From assembly GCF_009696465.1 (NCBI RefSeq), contig NZ_VULX01000001.1:248001-312000 (forward strand): DNA of 64,000 nt, read 5' to 3'. The notes under the pieces are model-generated. The model worked only from the letters and a program-made list of their open reading frames with translations, ran no database searches and was not told the origin of the DNA. Source of the DNA: Inconstantimicrobium porci (lineage in GTDB: Bacteria; Bacillota; Clostridia; Clostridiales; Clostridiaceae). Position 1 is the first letter of the stretch. Every line of letters starts with the position of its first letter. Shown piece by piece: positions 54,322-63,801 of the stretch. The position numbers were made by a program, and so were the translations under genes.

Positions 54322-57300
54322 ATGTTTTTAAAGTCAATAGAAATTAGGGGGTTCAAGTCTTTTGCTGATAAAACTAAACTTGATTTTAGAAAAGGTATTA
54401 CAGCAGTAGTTGGACCCAATGGAAGTGGAAAAAGTAATATATCGGACGCTGTAAGATGGGTGCTTGGCGAACAGAGTGCACGAACTCTTCGTGGAGGCAA
54501 AATGGATGATGTTATTTTTGCTGGAACTCAGTTTAGAAAGCCTGTTGGGCTTGCCCAGGTATCGTTATTCTTGGACAATAGTGATGGAGGACTTCCTATA
54601 GAATATAGTGAAGTTGTAGTTACAAGACGTATCTATCGTTCAGGTGAGAGTGAATACTTAATAAATAATAGACAGTGTAGATTGAAAGATATAGTAGGCC
54701 TGTTCATGGATACAGGTATCGGTAAAGAAGGTTACTCATTAATCGGGCAGGGTAAGATAGATGCGATTCTTAATGGAAAGCCTGAAGATAGAAGAGCTCT
54801 TTTAGAAGAAGCTTCAGGTATCGTGAAATATAAGGCTCGTAAGGAAGAATCAGAGAAAAAACTTGATTCAACAAATCAGAACTTAGTGAGAATTGATGAT
54901 ATTTTATCAACATATGAAGATAGAATAGAACCATTAAGGATAGAAAGTGAGAAAGCTGATCAATTTATAAAATTATCGAAAGAACTTAAGAGCAATGAAA
55001 TAACATTATTAATTAATAATATAGAAAAGTTCAATGATGATATAAATAAAATAAACAGTGAACTTAAATCTTTAACTGATTCTGAAGTTTCTTGTAGAAC
55101 TGAATATGAGAATTCTAAAAATGCAATTGAAGAAATAAACAAGAAGATTGAAGAACTAGATTCTACTGATTTAGAGCAGAGAAGAGATTTTTATAAGTGC
55201 AAGGAAGAAAAATCTGCACTAGAAGCTGAAATTAATGTTTTAAATGAAAGACTTAATAATATAGATGATATTATTAATAAAAGCAGGTATGATAAAGAAA
55301 CAGCAGCTAAAGATATTCAAAAGCTTAATGAACTAAAAATTAAATCTGAGAATGATTATAATATAAAGAAAGCTGATATTGAGCATATAGAATTAAAGGT
55401 AAATGAAATCAATGAGAGGATTAAGATTATTAACCAGTCTGTGAACAGTTGTGAAAGTGAACAGTCTTCAGCTAAGAAAAAGCAGATTGAATTATTAAAG
55501 GAATATTCAGATAAGAATAATGATATTAATTTAAAAGAAGAACAAATAAAGAATTTAAAATCTTCTGCTCAGCAGCTAGGTTTAAATGAAGAGAATTCTA
55601 AAAATTTAATTAGTATTAATTATTCAACAAAATTAAAACTTAAAGAACAATCAGAAGAGTTGAAGAAGCAGAATGATACACTGGAGGATAAAGTCAAAGA
55701 ACTTAAAAAAAATATGGCTGTCATTAATTCTTCTATCACAAGAAACGAAGAAAAGTTTAGAAGATTATCTAATGAGAAGAACAGTGTTCAGGCGAATAAA
55801 GATGTTTTATCAAGGTTAGAAAAACAATATGAAGGTTATAATAAATCAGTTAAAAATCTTTTTGAATATATAAATAATAATAATATCAATATTAAAAGCG
55901 ATTCTTGTGCGGTTTTAGGAGAAGTAATCAATGTTGAAAAGAAATATGAACTTGCAATCGAAATAGCTCTTGGCGGAGCAATATCGAATATTATCACTGA
56001 TAATGATGTTACTGCTCAGAAGCTTATTGCACTGTTAAAAAACGAAAAACTTGGAAGAGCTACTTTTCTGCCTTTAAATATTATTAAGGGAAGAAGGGCT
56101 GAAATTGCATCTTCTGTGTTAAATATGGATGGATTTATTGGTATTGCCAGTGATCTTGTAAAAAAAGATAAAAAATACAATAATGCTATTGATTATACAT
56201 TAGGCAGGGTTCTTGTTTCTGCAAATATGGAATGTGCACTGAAGATTGCTAAGGTTTTAAACTATTCATTTAAGATAGTTACTATTGATGGACAGATTGT
56301 CAATCCAGGTGGAGCACTAACAGGAGGTTCTATATATAATAAACATACAAGCATTATTACAAGAAAACGAGAAATTGAAGAACTTGAAAAAAAAGAAGTA
56401 GAAATAGATATTAAGCTGAAATCTATGTCTGAGGAAATATCTAAATTGAAAAAAGAAATACAGGAAAAAGATGAAGCTTTTATTGAATGTAAAGAAGAAA
56501 TCAATGTAAATCTTATAGATATTAGTAGACTAGATAATGAAATATCAAATTTAAGTAGAGAAGCTGCTAAGCTTCAGAATGAACTTAATTTAAGTTCAAA
56601 GAAAACTGAAGAAACAAATGCACAAATTTCAAATATGATAGCTGCTAAAGAACAGAGAATAGAAGAACTTAAAAATATAAAGAAGAGTTCGGAAGATAAT
56701 GATAAACTTATTGCCATTTTAGAAGATAAGAGAACAAGTCTTTACAATGAACTTAATGAATTAAATGAAAGTTTTACAAATGAAAAGATAAAAAAAGCAT
56801 CTGCTCAAGAACTTGTAAACAGCTATAGTGCAGAGTTAACTAGATTAACTAATGAAATAGAAAAAAGTAAAAACAATATTATAACATTTGATGAAGAAAT
56901 GAAGAAAAATATTAACAATAAAACTTTATGGAAAGAAAAAATAGAAGAAAATAATAAGAAAATAGAAACAGCATCTAAAGACATAAAAGATATGGAACTT
57001 AAGCTTAGCAGTAGAGAAGTTGAAAGGGAAAAAATTAAGGAGCAGTATAAGTATAAAAACTCTTTAATGGAATCCAAGTTCCTTGAAATGAAAAATCTCC
57101 AGGAGAAAATTCATAAAATAGATATAAATAAAGCTAGAAAAGAGCAAGAAAATAAAGCACTTCTTGTACAGCTTAACGAAGACTATGAAATGACATATGC
57201 TGAAGCAGTTGAAACTATTGACAGAACAGTGGACATCGAAAAAGTTGTTGCTATAATTAGTAGTTTGAAAAAGAAAATTCATGTTTTAGGTACTGTAAAT

Positions 57301-57879
57301 GTTGCTGCAATTGAAGAATATAAAGACTTAATGGAGAAATATACTTTTATGTCTGAACAGAGAGAAGACCTTACTAAAACTAAGGACGAACTTACTGCAG
57401 TAATAGAACAGCTTACAGAAAAGATGAAGGAAATCTTTGTTGAGAATTTTAAAATTTTAAATAAGTACTTCAATGAAACATTTAGAGAATTATTTAAGGG
57501 CGGAAGTGCAGAATTAAAACTTGCCAGTGATGATGCTTTAACTTCAAGTATAGAAATAAATGTTGAACCTCCAGGTAAAAAAGTACAAAATATTAACCTT
57601 ATGTCAGGTGGTGAAAAAGTTCTTTCAGCTATAGCTCTTGTTTTTGCAATCTTAAAGATGAAGCCTACACCTTTCTGTATACTGGATGAAATAGAGGCAG
57701 CTCTTGATGATGCAAATGTTGATAGATATGCTGATTTCTTAAAGCAATTTTCTGATAATGTACAATTTATTGTAATAACACACAGAAAAGGTACTATGGA
57801 AGCAGCTGATATAATGTATGGTGTAACTATGCAGGAAAAAGGTATTTCTAAAGTAGTATCAGTAGATTTAAATAAATAA
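54322..57879 (+). CDS. smc: Chromosome segregation ATPase SMC
   Basis: The 1185-residue protein has the full SMC architecture: N-terminal Walker A GPNGSGKSNI (residues 31-40), long coiled coils, a central hinge near residues 500-660 (YEGYNKSVK, AIEIALGGAISNIITD), and the C-terminal signature LMSGGEKVLSAIALVFAI with Walker B CILDEIEAALDD. It organises chromosomes with ScpAB. The ribosome site is weak. ftsY follows 22 bases later, as in Bacillus. Confidence 0.97.
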   Translation: MFLKSIEIRGFKSFADKTKLDFRKGITAVVGPNGSGKSNISDAVRWVLGEQSARTLRGGKMDDVIFAGTQFRKPVGLAQVSLFLDNSDGGLPIEYSEVVVTRRIYRSGESEYLINNRQCRLKDIVGLFMDTGIGKEGYSLIGQGKIDAILNGKPEDRRALLEEASGIVKYKARKEESEKKLDSTNQNLVRIDDILSTYEDRIEPLRIESEKADQFIKLSKELKSNEITLLINNIEKFNDDINKINSELKSLTDSEVSCRTEYENSKNAIEEINKKIEELDSTDLEQRRDFYKCKEEKSALEAEINVLNERLNNIDDIINKSRYDKETAAKDIQKLNELKIKSENDYNIKKADIEHIELKVNEINERIKIINQSVNSCESEQSSAKKKQIELLKEYSDKNNDINLKEEQIKNLKSSAQQLGLNEENSKNLISINYSTKLKLKEQSEELKKQNDTLEDKVKELKKNMAVINSSITRNEEKFRRLSNEKNSVQANKDVLSRLEKQYEGYNKSVKNLFEYINNNNINIKSDSCAVLGEVINVEKKYELAIEIALGGAISNIITDNDVTAQKLIALLKNEKLGRATFLPLNIIKGRRAEIASSVLNMDGFIGIASDLVKKDKKYNNAIDYTLGRVLVSANMECALKIAKVLNYSFKIVTIDGQIVNPGGALTGGSIYNKHTSIITRKREIEELEKKEVEIDIKLKSMSEEISKLKKEIQEKDEAFIECKEEINVNLIDISRLDNEISNLSREAAKLQNELNLSSKKTEETNAQISNMIAAKEQRIEELKNIKKSSEDNDKLIAILEDKRTSLYNELNELNESFTNEKIKKASAQELVNSYSAELTRLTNEIEKSKNNIITFDEEMKKNINNKTLWKEKIEENNKKIETASKDIKDMELKLSSREVEREKIKEQYKYKNSLMESKFLEMKNLQEKIHKIDINKARKEQENKALLVQLNEDYEMTYAEAVETIDRTVDIEKVVAIISSLKKKIHVLGTVNVAAIEEYKDLMEKYTFMSEQREDLTKTKDELTAVIEQLTEKMKEIFVENFKILNKYFNETFRELFKGGSAELKLASDDALTSSIEINVEPPGKKVQNINLMSGGEKVLSAIALVFAILKMKPTPFCILDEIEAALDDANVDRYADFLKQFSDNVQFIVITHRKGTMEAADIMYGVTMQEKGISKVVSVDLNK

Positions 57880-57901
57880 TAATTATTAGTAGGAGGATTG
57901 T

Positions 57902-58807
57902 ATGTTTGGAGGATTATTTGACAAATTAAAAAGTGGTCTTAGTAAGACAAAAGAAACATTTACTGACAAAATAACTGAGGTATTAAATTTATCTGTAACC
58001 ATTGATGAGGATATGTATGAAGAACTTGAGGAAATCTTAATAACTTCAGATATAGGCATGGATACAACAATGAAAATTATTGACAACCTTAAGAAGAAAA
58101 TAAAGGATGATAAGATTAAAGATCCGGCTGATGTTAAGCCTTGTCTTAAAGAAGTGATAAAAGAAATTCTATTAAATGGAACAACTGAAAGTAATGATAA
58201 GAAAAAGGTAATGTTAATTATTGGTGTTAACGGTGTTGGGAAGACAACATCAATTGGTAAGCTAGCTTCAAAAAACAAGAATGATGGAAAGAAAGTAATC
58301 TTAGCTGCTGCAGATACATTCAGAGCTGCTGCAATAGATCAGCTTGAAATATGGAGCAACAGAGCAGGTGTAGATTTAATAAAGCATCAGGAGGGATCAG
58401 ATCCAGCAGCAGTAGTATTTGATGCTGTTCAGGCATCAAAATCTAGAAATGCAGATCTTTTGATATGTGACACTGCAGGAAGACTCCATAATAAAAAGAA
58501 TCTGATGAATGAGCTATCAAAGATAGACAGAGTAATTAAAAGAGAATACGATGATTCTGAAATCGAAACTCTGTTGGTGCTTGATGGAACAACAGGACAG
58601 AATGCAGTTGTTCAAGCTAAACAGTTTATGGAAGCATGTAAAATAGATGGTATTATATTAACAAAACTGGATGGTACAGCTAAAGGCGGAGTAGTAATTT
58701 CTATAAAGGATACATTAAATATTCCGGTACGTTATATAGGCGTTGGAGAAGGTATTGATGACCTTCAGGAATTTGATGCTCAGTCATATGTGGAAGCCTT
58801 ATTTTAA
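57902..58807 (+). CDS. ftsY: Signal recognition particle receptor FtsY
   Basis: FtsY docks SRP-bound ribosomes at the membrane. The 301-residue protein has an N-domain, the GTPase P-loop GVNGVGKTTSIGK, DTFRAAAIDQL, DTAGRLHNK, TKLDGTAKGG and GVGEGIDDLQ. It has almost no acidic A-domain, common in Gram-positives. Strong AGGAGG precedes ATG. Confidence 0.97.
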   Translation: MFGGLFDKLKSGLSKTKETFTDKITEVLNLSVTIDEDMYEELEEILITSDIGMDTTMKIIDNLKKKIKDDKIKDPADVKPCLKEVIKEILLNGTTESNDKKKVMLIIGVNGVGKTTSIGKLASKNKNDGKKVILAAADTFRAAAIDQLEIWSNRAGVDLIKHQEGSDPAAVVFDAVQASKSRNADLLICDTAGRLHNKKNLMNELSKIDRVIKREYDDSEIETLLVLDGTTGQNAVVQAKQFMEACKIDGIILTKLDGTAKGGVVISIKDTLNIPVRYIGVGEGIDDLQEFDAQSYVEALF

Positions 58808-58810
58808 ATA

Positions 58811-58846
58811 ATATAAGTGTTAAGTAAAAATACTTGACACTTATAT
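58811..58846 (+). terminator. Hairpin between ftsY and ylxM, overlapping a promoter
   Basis: A 16-bp stem containing one G-T pair (arms 58811-58826 and 58831-58846) surrounds an A4 loop. It lacks a T-run. Its second arm contains the TTGACA of the predicted ylxM promoter. Confidence 0.6.
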
Positions 58847-58862
58847 TATTATCTGATATTAT
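58834..58862 (+). promoter_or_regulatory. Predicted promoter of ylxM-ffh
   Basis: TTGACA (58834-58839) and TATTAT (58857-58862) have a 17-base spacer and lie 25 bases before the ylxM start. It would drive ylxM-ffh-rpsP independently of smc-ftsY. Confidence 0.65.
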
Positions 58863-58886
58863 ACTATCTGTGAGTTGGTGATTTAT

Positions 58887-59231
58887 TTGGAAGATAGATT
58901 TGAAATTTCAGAGTTGATGGATTTTTATGCACCATTGCTTACTGAAAAACAATTAAATATAATGAATATGTATTTTAATGACGATTTATCTCTGGCTGAA
59001 ATTGCAGAATTAAATCATACTAGCAGACAGGCAATTCATGACTCTATAAAGCGGTGTTATAAACAACTAAGAAGTCATGAAGATAAGCTCAGGTTGAAAG
59101 AAAAATATTTCAAAAGAGAAAGCCTGAAAGAAAACTTCATTAAAAACTTGAAAAAGAATAATACAGATAATTTAAGTAATGAACTAATTGAACAAATAAA
59201 TAAGAGTATTGAAGAAATTATAAATATCTGA
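58887..59231 (+). CDS. ylxM: YlxM (UPF0122) putative DNA-binding protein
   Basis: The 114-residue protein has an HTH of the sigma-4 type (LTEKQLNIMNMYFNDDLSLAEIAELNHTSRQAIHDSIKRC), followed by a charged helix. In streptococci YlxM associates with Ffh. TTG at 58887 after GGTGAT is chosen; the TTG at 58875 and GTG at 58878 overlap this site. It lies directly before ffh. Confidence 0.9.
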   Translation: MEDRFEISELMDFYAPLLTEKQLNIMNMYFNDDLSLAEIAELNHTSRQAIHDSIKRCYKQLRSHEDKLRLKEKYFKRESLKENFIKNLKKNNTDNLSNELIEQINKSIEEIINI

Positions 59232-59248
59232 TTAATAGGAGGTTTATC

Positions 59249-60604
59249 ATGGCTTTTGAGAACTTATCTACCAAGTTGCAGGAAACTTTTAAAAAGTTAA
59301 AAGGTAAAGGTAAAATTAACGAAAAAGACTTAAAAGAAGCCATGAGAGAAGTTAAGCTTGCGCTTCTTGAAGCAGATGTTAACTATAAAGTTGTAAAATC
59401 ATTCATTAATAATGTGAAAGAAAAGTCTTTAGGTGCTAATGTGCTTGAAAGTCTTACTCCTGGTCAGCAGGTAATAAAGATAGTTAATGAAGAATTAACA
59501 AACTTAATGGGAACAACAGAAAGCAAGATTAATTTTTCTGATAGTGGAGTAACTGTTGTAATGATGGCTGGACTTCAAGGTGCTGGTAAAACTACAATGA
59601 GTGGTAAACTTGCGCTAAGTATGAGAAAGAAAAATAAAAAGCCATTATTAGTTGCATGTGATATATATAGGCCCGCTGCAATAAAACAACTTGAAGTGGT
59701 TGGTAAGCAAATTGATATTCCTGTTTTTACAATGGGGAATAAGATAAGTGCTGTAAATATTGCTAAAGCTGGTGTTAAACATGCAAAGGAAAATGGATTC
59801 AATTTTGTAATCATAGATACAGCTGGTAGACTTCAGATAGATGAAGCGTTAATGGAAGAACTTAAAGATATAAAGGAAGAAGTTAATCCTTCTGAAATTC
59901 TTCTTGTAGTAGATTCTATGACTGGTCAGGATGCTGTGAATGTAGCTGAAACTTTTGATAAGGAACTTAATATTACAGGTGTTGTTTTAACAAAACTTGA
60001 TGGTGATACAAGAGGTGGAGCTGCATTATCAATAAGACAGGTTACTAATAAGCCTATAAAGTTTATTGGTATGGGTGAAAAAATGAGTGATCTTGAAGTG
60101 TTCCATCCAGATAGAATGGCATCAAGAATACTCGGAATGGGTGATGTTTTATCACTTATTGAAAAAGCTCAGCAGTCAATTGATGAAAAAGAAGCTAAGC
60201 ACCTTACAGACAAGATGTTTAACAACGATTTGAACTTTGATGATTATTTGTCAGCAATGGAACAAATGAAAAAGCTTGGACCACTTAGCAAATTAATGGA
60301 AATGATTCCTGGTGCTAATAGTAAGGAGCTTCAAGGCATAGATTTTGATGAAGGTGAAAAACAGCTTGAAAAAACTAAGTCAATAATTTATTCTATGACA
60401 GCAAAGGAAAGAAAAAATCCTTCACTTGTTTATTCTTCTACATCAAGAAAGAAGAGAATAGCAAAAGGTTCTGGAACTTCAATTCAAGAAGTAAACAGAC
60501 TTGTTAAAGGCTTTGAAGGGATGAGAAAAAATATGAAGATGATTAAAGGTCTTCAGAAGAATGCTAAAAAAGGATTATTTGGCAAATTGCCATTTATGAA
60601 ATAA
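59249..60604 (+). CDS. ffh: Signal recognition particle protein Ffh
   Basis: Ffh binds signal sequences and SRP RNA. The 451-residue protein has the N domain, GTPase motifs GLQGAGKTTMSGKL, DIYRPAAIKQL, DTAGRLQID, TKLDGDTRGG and GMGEKMSDLE, then the methionine-rich M domain with SGTSIQEVNRLVKGFEGMRKNMK. Strong AGGAGG precedes ATG. Confidence 0.97.
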   Translation: MAFENLSTKLQETFKKLKGKGKINEKDLKEAMREVKLALLEADVNYKVVKSFINNVKEKSLGANVLESLTPGQQVIKIVNEELTNLMGTTESKINFSDSGVTVVMMAGLQGAGKTTMSGKLALSMRKKNKKPLLVACDIYRPAAIKQLEVVGKQIDIPVFTMGNKISAVNIAKAGVKHAKENGFNFVIIDTAGRLQIDEALMEELKDIKEEVNPSEILLVVDSMTGQDAVNVAETFDKELNITGVVLTKLDGDTRGGAALSIRQVTNKPIKFIGMGEKMSDLEVFHPDRMASRILGMGDVLSLIEKAQQSIDEKEAKHLTDKMFNNDLNFDDYLSAMEQMKKLGPLSKLMEMIPGANSKELQGIDFDEGEKQLEKTKSIIYSMTAKERKNPSLVYSSTSRKKRIAKGSGTSIQEVNRLVKGFEGMRKNMKMIKGLQKNAKKGLFGKLPFMK

Positions 60605-60636
60605 ATTTTTTAATTCTAAAAAGGAGGTGAATTAAT

Positions 60637-60885
60637 ATGGCAGTTAAGATAAGACTAAGAAGAATGGGTGCTAAGAAAGCTCCTTTCTACAGAGTAATAG
60701 TTGCGGACTCAAGAAGTCCAAGAGATGGTAGATTCATCGATGAATTAGGATATTACAATCCAATTGCAAAGCCAGAAGCTGAAGTTAAGATTGATGCTGA
60801 AAAGGCTGAAAAATGGCTTTCTAACGGAGCTCAACCAACTGAAGTTGTTAAGAAGTTATTCGTTAAAGCAGGTATAAACAAGTAA
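60637..60885 (+). CDS. rpsP: 30S ribosomal protein S16
   Basis: The 82-residue protein starts [27 protein letters not shown]-like (in pieces VKIRLRRMG and [14 protein letters not shown]) and ends with the [15 protein letters not shown]-like motif WLSNGAQPT. The ribosome site is AGGAGGTGA. Confidence 0.97.
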   Translation: MAVKIRLRRMGAKKAPFYRVIVADSRSPRDGRFIDELGYYNPIAKPEAEVKIDAEKAEKWLSNGAQPTEVVKKLFVKAGINK

Positions 60886-60934
60886 TTTTACTTGGGAGGT
60901 GATTTCTGCTCTAGGTTTCTAGGTGCAGAAGGCT

Positions 60935-61162
60935 ATGAAGGAATTAGTTGAAATTATAGCAAGGGCACTTGTTGATAATCCATCATCTGTTAATGTAACA
61001 GAAGAAACTGAAGGTGATACTTTAATCGAAAAATTAAATGTATCACCAGATGATATGGGTAAAGTGATTGGCAAACAGGGTAGAATAGCTAACGCTATTA
61101 GAACAGTTGTCAAAGCTGCTGCCTTAAAGGAAAACAAAAGAGTTGTAGTAGAAATCATTTAA
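60935..61162 (+). CDS. khpA: KH-domain RNA-binding protein KhpA
   Basis: The product of about 75 residues has MKELVEIIARALVDNPSSVN followed by the KH core VIGKQGRIANAIRTVVKAAA with the GxxG loop. KhpA acts with KhpB on RNA and cell size. The start is uncertain: ATG at 60935 matches homologues, GTG at 60923 is upstream, and a very strong GGGAGGTGAT lies at 60894-60903, too far from either for normal use. Confidence 0.9.
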   Translation: MKELVEIIARALVDNPSSVNVTEETEGDTLIEKLNVSPDDMGKVIGKQGRIANAIRTVVKAAALKENKRVVVEII

Positions 61163-61191
61163 AAAGAGTTAGGTTTTTCCTAGCTCTTTTT
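61161..61191 (+). terminator. Terminator-like hairpin between khpA and rimM
   Basis: AAAAAGAGTTAGG pairs with CCTAGCTCTTTTT (one G-T pair) around T5 and ends in T5. Confidence 0.85.
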
Positions 61192-61220
61192 CTACATATT
61201 TTATGAAAGGTGGTCTGAGC

Positions 61221-61721
61221 ATGAAAAAAGAGATATTCAATATCGGAAAAATAGTTAATACTCATGGAGTTAGAGGAGAAGTAAAAGTACTTCCTTTAAC
61301 TGATGATATGAAGAGATTTGATGATTTAAATGAAGTCAGCATTGGTGGCAAGAACTACATAATCGAAAATCGTAAGTATCAGAAAGATAGAGTTATATTG
61401 AAGCTAGAAGGTATTGATTCAATAGAAGAGACTGCAAAGATTAGAAATAAATATATTGAAATAGAACGTAAGGATGTTGTTGAACTTCCTGATGATACTT
61501 ATTTTATATCTGACATTATAGGATGTAGAGTAATAGATACTGATGAGTTTGAGTATGGCAAGGTCTTTGATGTTATACAGACAAAAAATAATGATGTATA
61601 CTGGGTTAAAGGTAAAAAGGAAATATTAATTCCTGTTTTGAAAGAAATTGTTACAGATATTAATGTTGATGAGGGTGTTATTACAATAAGACCGTCAGGA
61701 GAGTGGCAGGATGAAGATTGA
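61221..61721 (+). CDS. rimM: 16S rRNA processing protein RimM
   Basis: RimM helps mature the 30S head. The 166-residue protein has [15 protein letters not shown], a PRC-barrel second half ([31 protein letters not shown]). ATG at 61221 follows AAAGGTGG; ATG at 61203 overlaps it. It overlaps trmD by 11 bases. Confidence 0.95.
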   Translation: MKKEIFNIGKIVNTHGVRGEVKVLPLTDDMKRFDDLNEVSIGGKNYIIENRKYQKDRVILKLEGIDSIEETAKIRNKYIEIERKDVVELPDDTYFISDIIGCRVIDTDEFEYGKVFDVIQTKNNDVYWVKGKKEILIPVLKEIVTDINVDEGVITIRPSGEWQDED

Positions 61722-62418
61722 TATTTTAACACTTTTTCCAGGTATGTTTGATATTTTCAATCACAGTATTATAGGTAGAGCAAAGGAAAAAGGTATATTA
61801 GAGATAACGGCTATAAATATAAGAGATTATACTTTAGATAAGCATAAAAAAGTTGATGATTATCCTTATGGTGGTGGTGCTGGTATGGTTATGGCTCCTC
61901 AGCCTATAATAGATACTATTACGCATGTAAAAAAGAATAATAAAGGTAAAGTTATTTTCTTAGGGCCTAGAGGCAAGAAATTCAATCATCAATGTGCTAA
62001 AAAATTAGCGAAGGAGCAAGAATTAATATTCATATGTGGTCACTATGAAGGTATTGATGAAAGAGCTTATGAATATATTGATGAGGAATATTCAATTGGT
62101 GATTTCATACTGACAGGTGGTGAGATGGCTGCAATACCAATAATAGACAGCGTTTGCAGACTTATTCCTGGAGTATTAAATAAAAATGAAAGCTTTGAAG
62201 AAGAATCTTTCTCCAATGGTCTTTTAGAATATCCTCAGTATACAAGGCCTCCTGTTTATAACGATAAAGCTGTACCAGCAATTCTGCTTTCTGGAAATCA
62301 TGAAAAGATAAGGCTTTGGAGAAAGAAACAGTCTCTTATGATTACAAAGCAGAAAAGACCAGATTTATTTGAAAAATATGAGCTTACTAAGGAAGATAGA
62401 AAGCTTCTGAAAGATTAA
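61711..62418 (+). CDS. trmD: tRNA (guanine-37-N1)-methyltransferase
   Basis: TrmD methylates G37 next to the anticodon to prevent frameshifting. The 235-residue protein has the knot motifs [26 protein letters not shown] and [20 protein letters not shown] at 61711 lies inside the end of rimM. Confidence 0.97.
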   Translation: MKIDILTLFPGMFDIFNHSIIGRAKEKGILEITAINIRDYTLDKHKKVDDYPYGGGAGMVMAPQPIIDTITHVKKNNKGKVIFLGPRGKKFNHQCAKKLAKEQELIFICGHYEGIDERAYEYIDEEYSIGDFILTGGEMAAIPIIDSVCRLIPGVLNKNESFEEESFSNGLLEYPQYTRPPVYNDKAVPAILLSGNHEKIRLWRKKQSLMITKQKRPDLFEKYELTKEDRKLLKD

Positions 62419-62454
62419 AAGATTGTTTGCATATTGATATATTTTATGTTAGAA

Positions 62455-62526
62455 TATAATCTGTGTTATTTAAGGTGATGTTCCGCTTTCATGTATTTGT
62501 TATGAACATCAATAAGATTTAGGAGG
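62455..62526 (+). promoter_or_regulatory. rplS leader, candidate L19 autoregulatory structure
   Basis: A perfect TATAAT at 62455-62460 is followed by a short leader in which TGATGTTC (62476-62483) pairs with GAACATCA (62504-62511), ending just before the AGGAGG of rplS. This resembles the L19 ribosomal-protein leader type. There is no clean -35 at normal spacing. Confidence 0.5.
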
Positions 62527-62534
62527 GAATACAC

Positions 62535-62882
62535 ATGAACGAAATATTAAGAGCAATTGAACAAGAACAAATCAGAACTGATTTACCACAATTTAACGTT
62601 GGAGATACTGTTAAAGTATTCGTAAAGATTAAAGAAGGTAATAGAGAAAGAGTTCAGATGTTTGAAGGAACTGTTATCAAGAGACAAAACGGTGGTATAA
62701 GAGAAACATTTACTGTAAGAAGAGTTGCTTACGGTACAGGAGTTGAAAGAACTTTCCCAGTTAACTCACCAATAATCGATAAATTAGAAGTAGTTAGAAA
62801 AGGTAAAGTTAGAAGAGCTAAATTATTCTACTTAAGAGACAGAGTAGGTAAGGCTGCTAAAGTTAAAGAATTAATGAGATAG
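62535..62882 (+). CDS. rplS: 50S ribosomal protein L19
   Basis: The 115-residue protein has [50 protein letters not shown] and [13 protein letters not shown], with typical length. Codon use is biased like ldh, as expected for a ribosomal gene. Confidence 0.97.
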   Translation: MNEILRAIEQEQIRTDLPQFNVGDTVKVFVKIKEGNRERVQMFEGTVIKRQNGGIRETFTVRRVAYGTGVERTFPVNSPIIDKLEVVRKGKVRRAKLFYLRDRVGKAAKVKELMR

Positions 62883-62888
62883 CAACAT

Positions 62889-62916
62889 TAAAGGGACTTT
62901 AATAGTCCCTTTTTTT
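62889..62916 (+). terminator. Terminator after rplS
   Basis: AAAGGGACT pairs with AGTCCCTTT around a 5-nt loop and is followed by a T-run. Confidence 0.9.
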
Positions 62917-62946
62917 ATAAAATTATTTAAAAAAGGAAGTGGTTTT

Positions 62947-63792
62947 ATGGCAATAAATTGGTTCCCAGGACATATGGTTAAAACGAAAAGAGCTATAAAG
63001 GAAAACTTGTCATTAGTAGATGCTGTAATTGAAATAAGAGATGCCAGAATACCAAAGTCTAGCGCTAATCCTGAAATTGATAGTCTTTGTGGAAATAAAC
63101 CTAGATTAATACTGCTTAATAAGTCTGATTTAAGTGATAAAGCCAGCACAAAAAAATGGATTAATCATCTTACAAAGTCAAATGTAAGAGTACTTGAAAT
63201 TAATAGTCTTAATGGTATTGGTATTAACTCTATTAAACCAATTTTACTTGATCTTCTTAAAGAAAAGCATGAGAGGCTAAAAGCTAAGGGATTAGTTAAT
63301 ATAGTAACAAGAGTTATGGTTGTTGGTATCCCTAACGTAGGAAAATCTACATTTATAAATAAGATGGCTAGAAATAATATAGCCAAAACTGGTGACAGAC
63401 CAGGTGTAACAAGAACTAAACAATGGATAAAGACATCTATTGGTATTGAACTTTTAGATACTCCGGGAATATTATGGCCTAAATTTGAGGATGAAGATGT
63501 AGCTTTAAATTTAGCATTCACAGGAGCTATAAAAGATGAAATAATGGATACAGAAGAGCTTGCATATAAGCTTGTAGAAAGACTTTCTAGCGTATCTCCA
63601 GAGTTATTAAAAAGCAGATATAAAATTGATGAAATAAGCGAAGATCCACTTGAAACACTTGATAATATTGCAAGAAAAAGAGGCTGTTTAATGTCTGGTG
63701 GAAGAATTGACTACAATAGAATTTCAGTAATTCTATTAGATGAATTCAGAGGTGGGAAAATAGGAAATATTACTCTTGAACTGCCAGAATAG
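62947..63792 (+). CDS. rbgA: Ribosome biogenesis GTPase RbgA (YlqF)
   Basis: RbgA completes 50S assembly. The 281-residue protein is a circularly permuted GTPase: WFPGHMVKTKRA, VIEIRDARIPKSSANP, LNKSDL before the P-loop GIPNVGKSTFINK, and DTPGILWP. It follows its own ribosome site AAGGAAGTGG. Confidence 0.96.
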   Translation: MAINWFPGHMVKTKRAIKENLSLVDAVIEIRDARIPKSSANPEIDSLCGNKPRLILLNKSDLSDKASTKKWINHLTKSNVRVLEINSLNGIGINSIKPILLDLLKEKHERLKAKGLVNIVTRVMVVGIPNVGKSTFINKMARNNIAKTGDRPGVTRTKQWIKTSIGIELLDTPGILWPKFEDEDVALNLAFTGAIKDEIMDTEELAYKLVERLSSVSPELLKSRYKIDEISEDPLETLDNIARKRGCLMSGGRIDYNRISVILLDEFRGGKIGNITLELPE

Positions 63793-63801
63793 GAGATATA
63801 T

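Noticed and set aside
60919-61158. Minus-strand frame covering khpA
   Set aside because: It is a mirror of the conserved KH-domain gene with no start signal.
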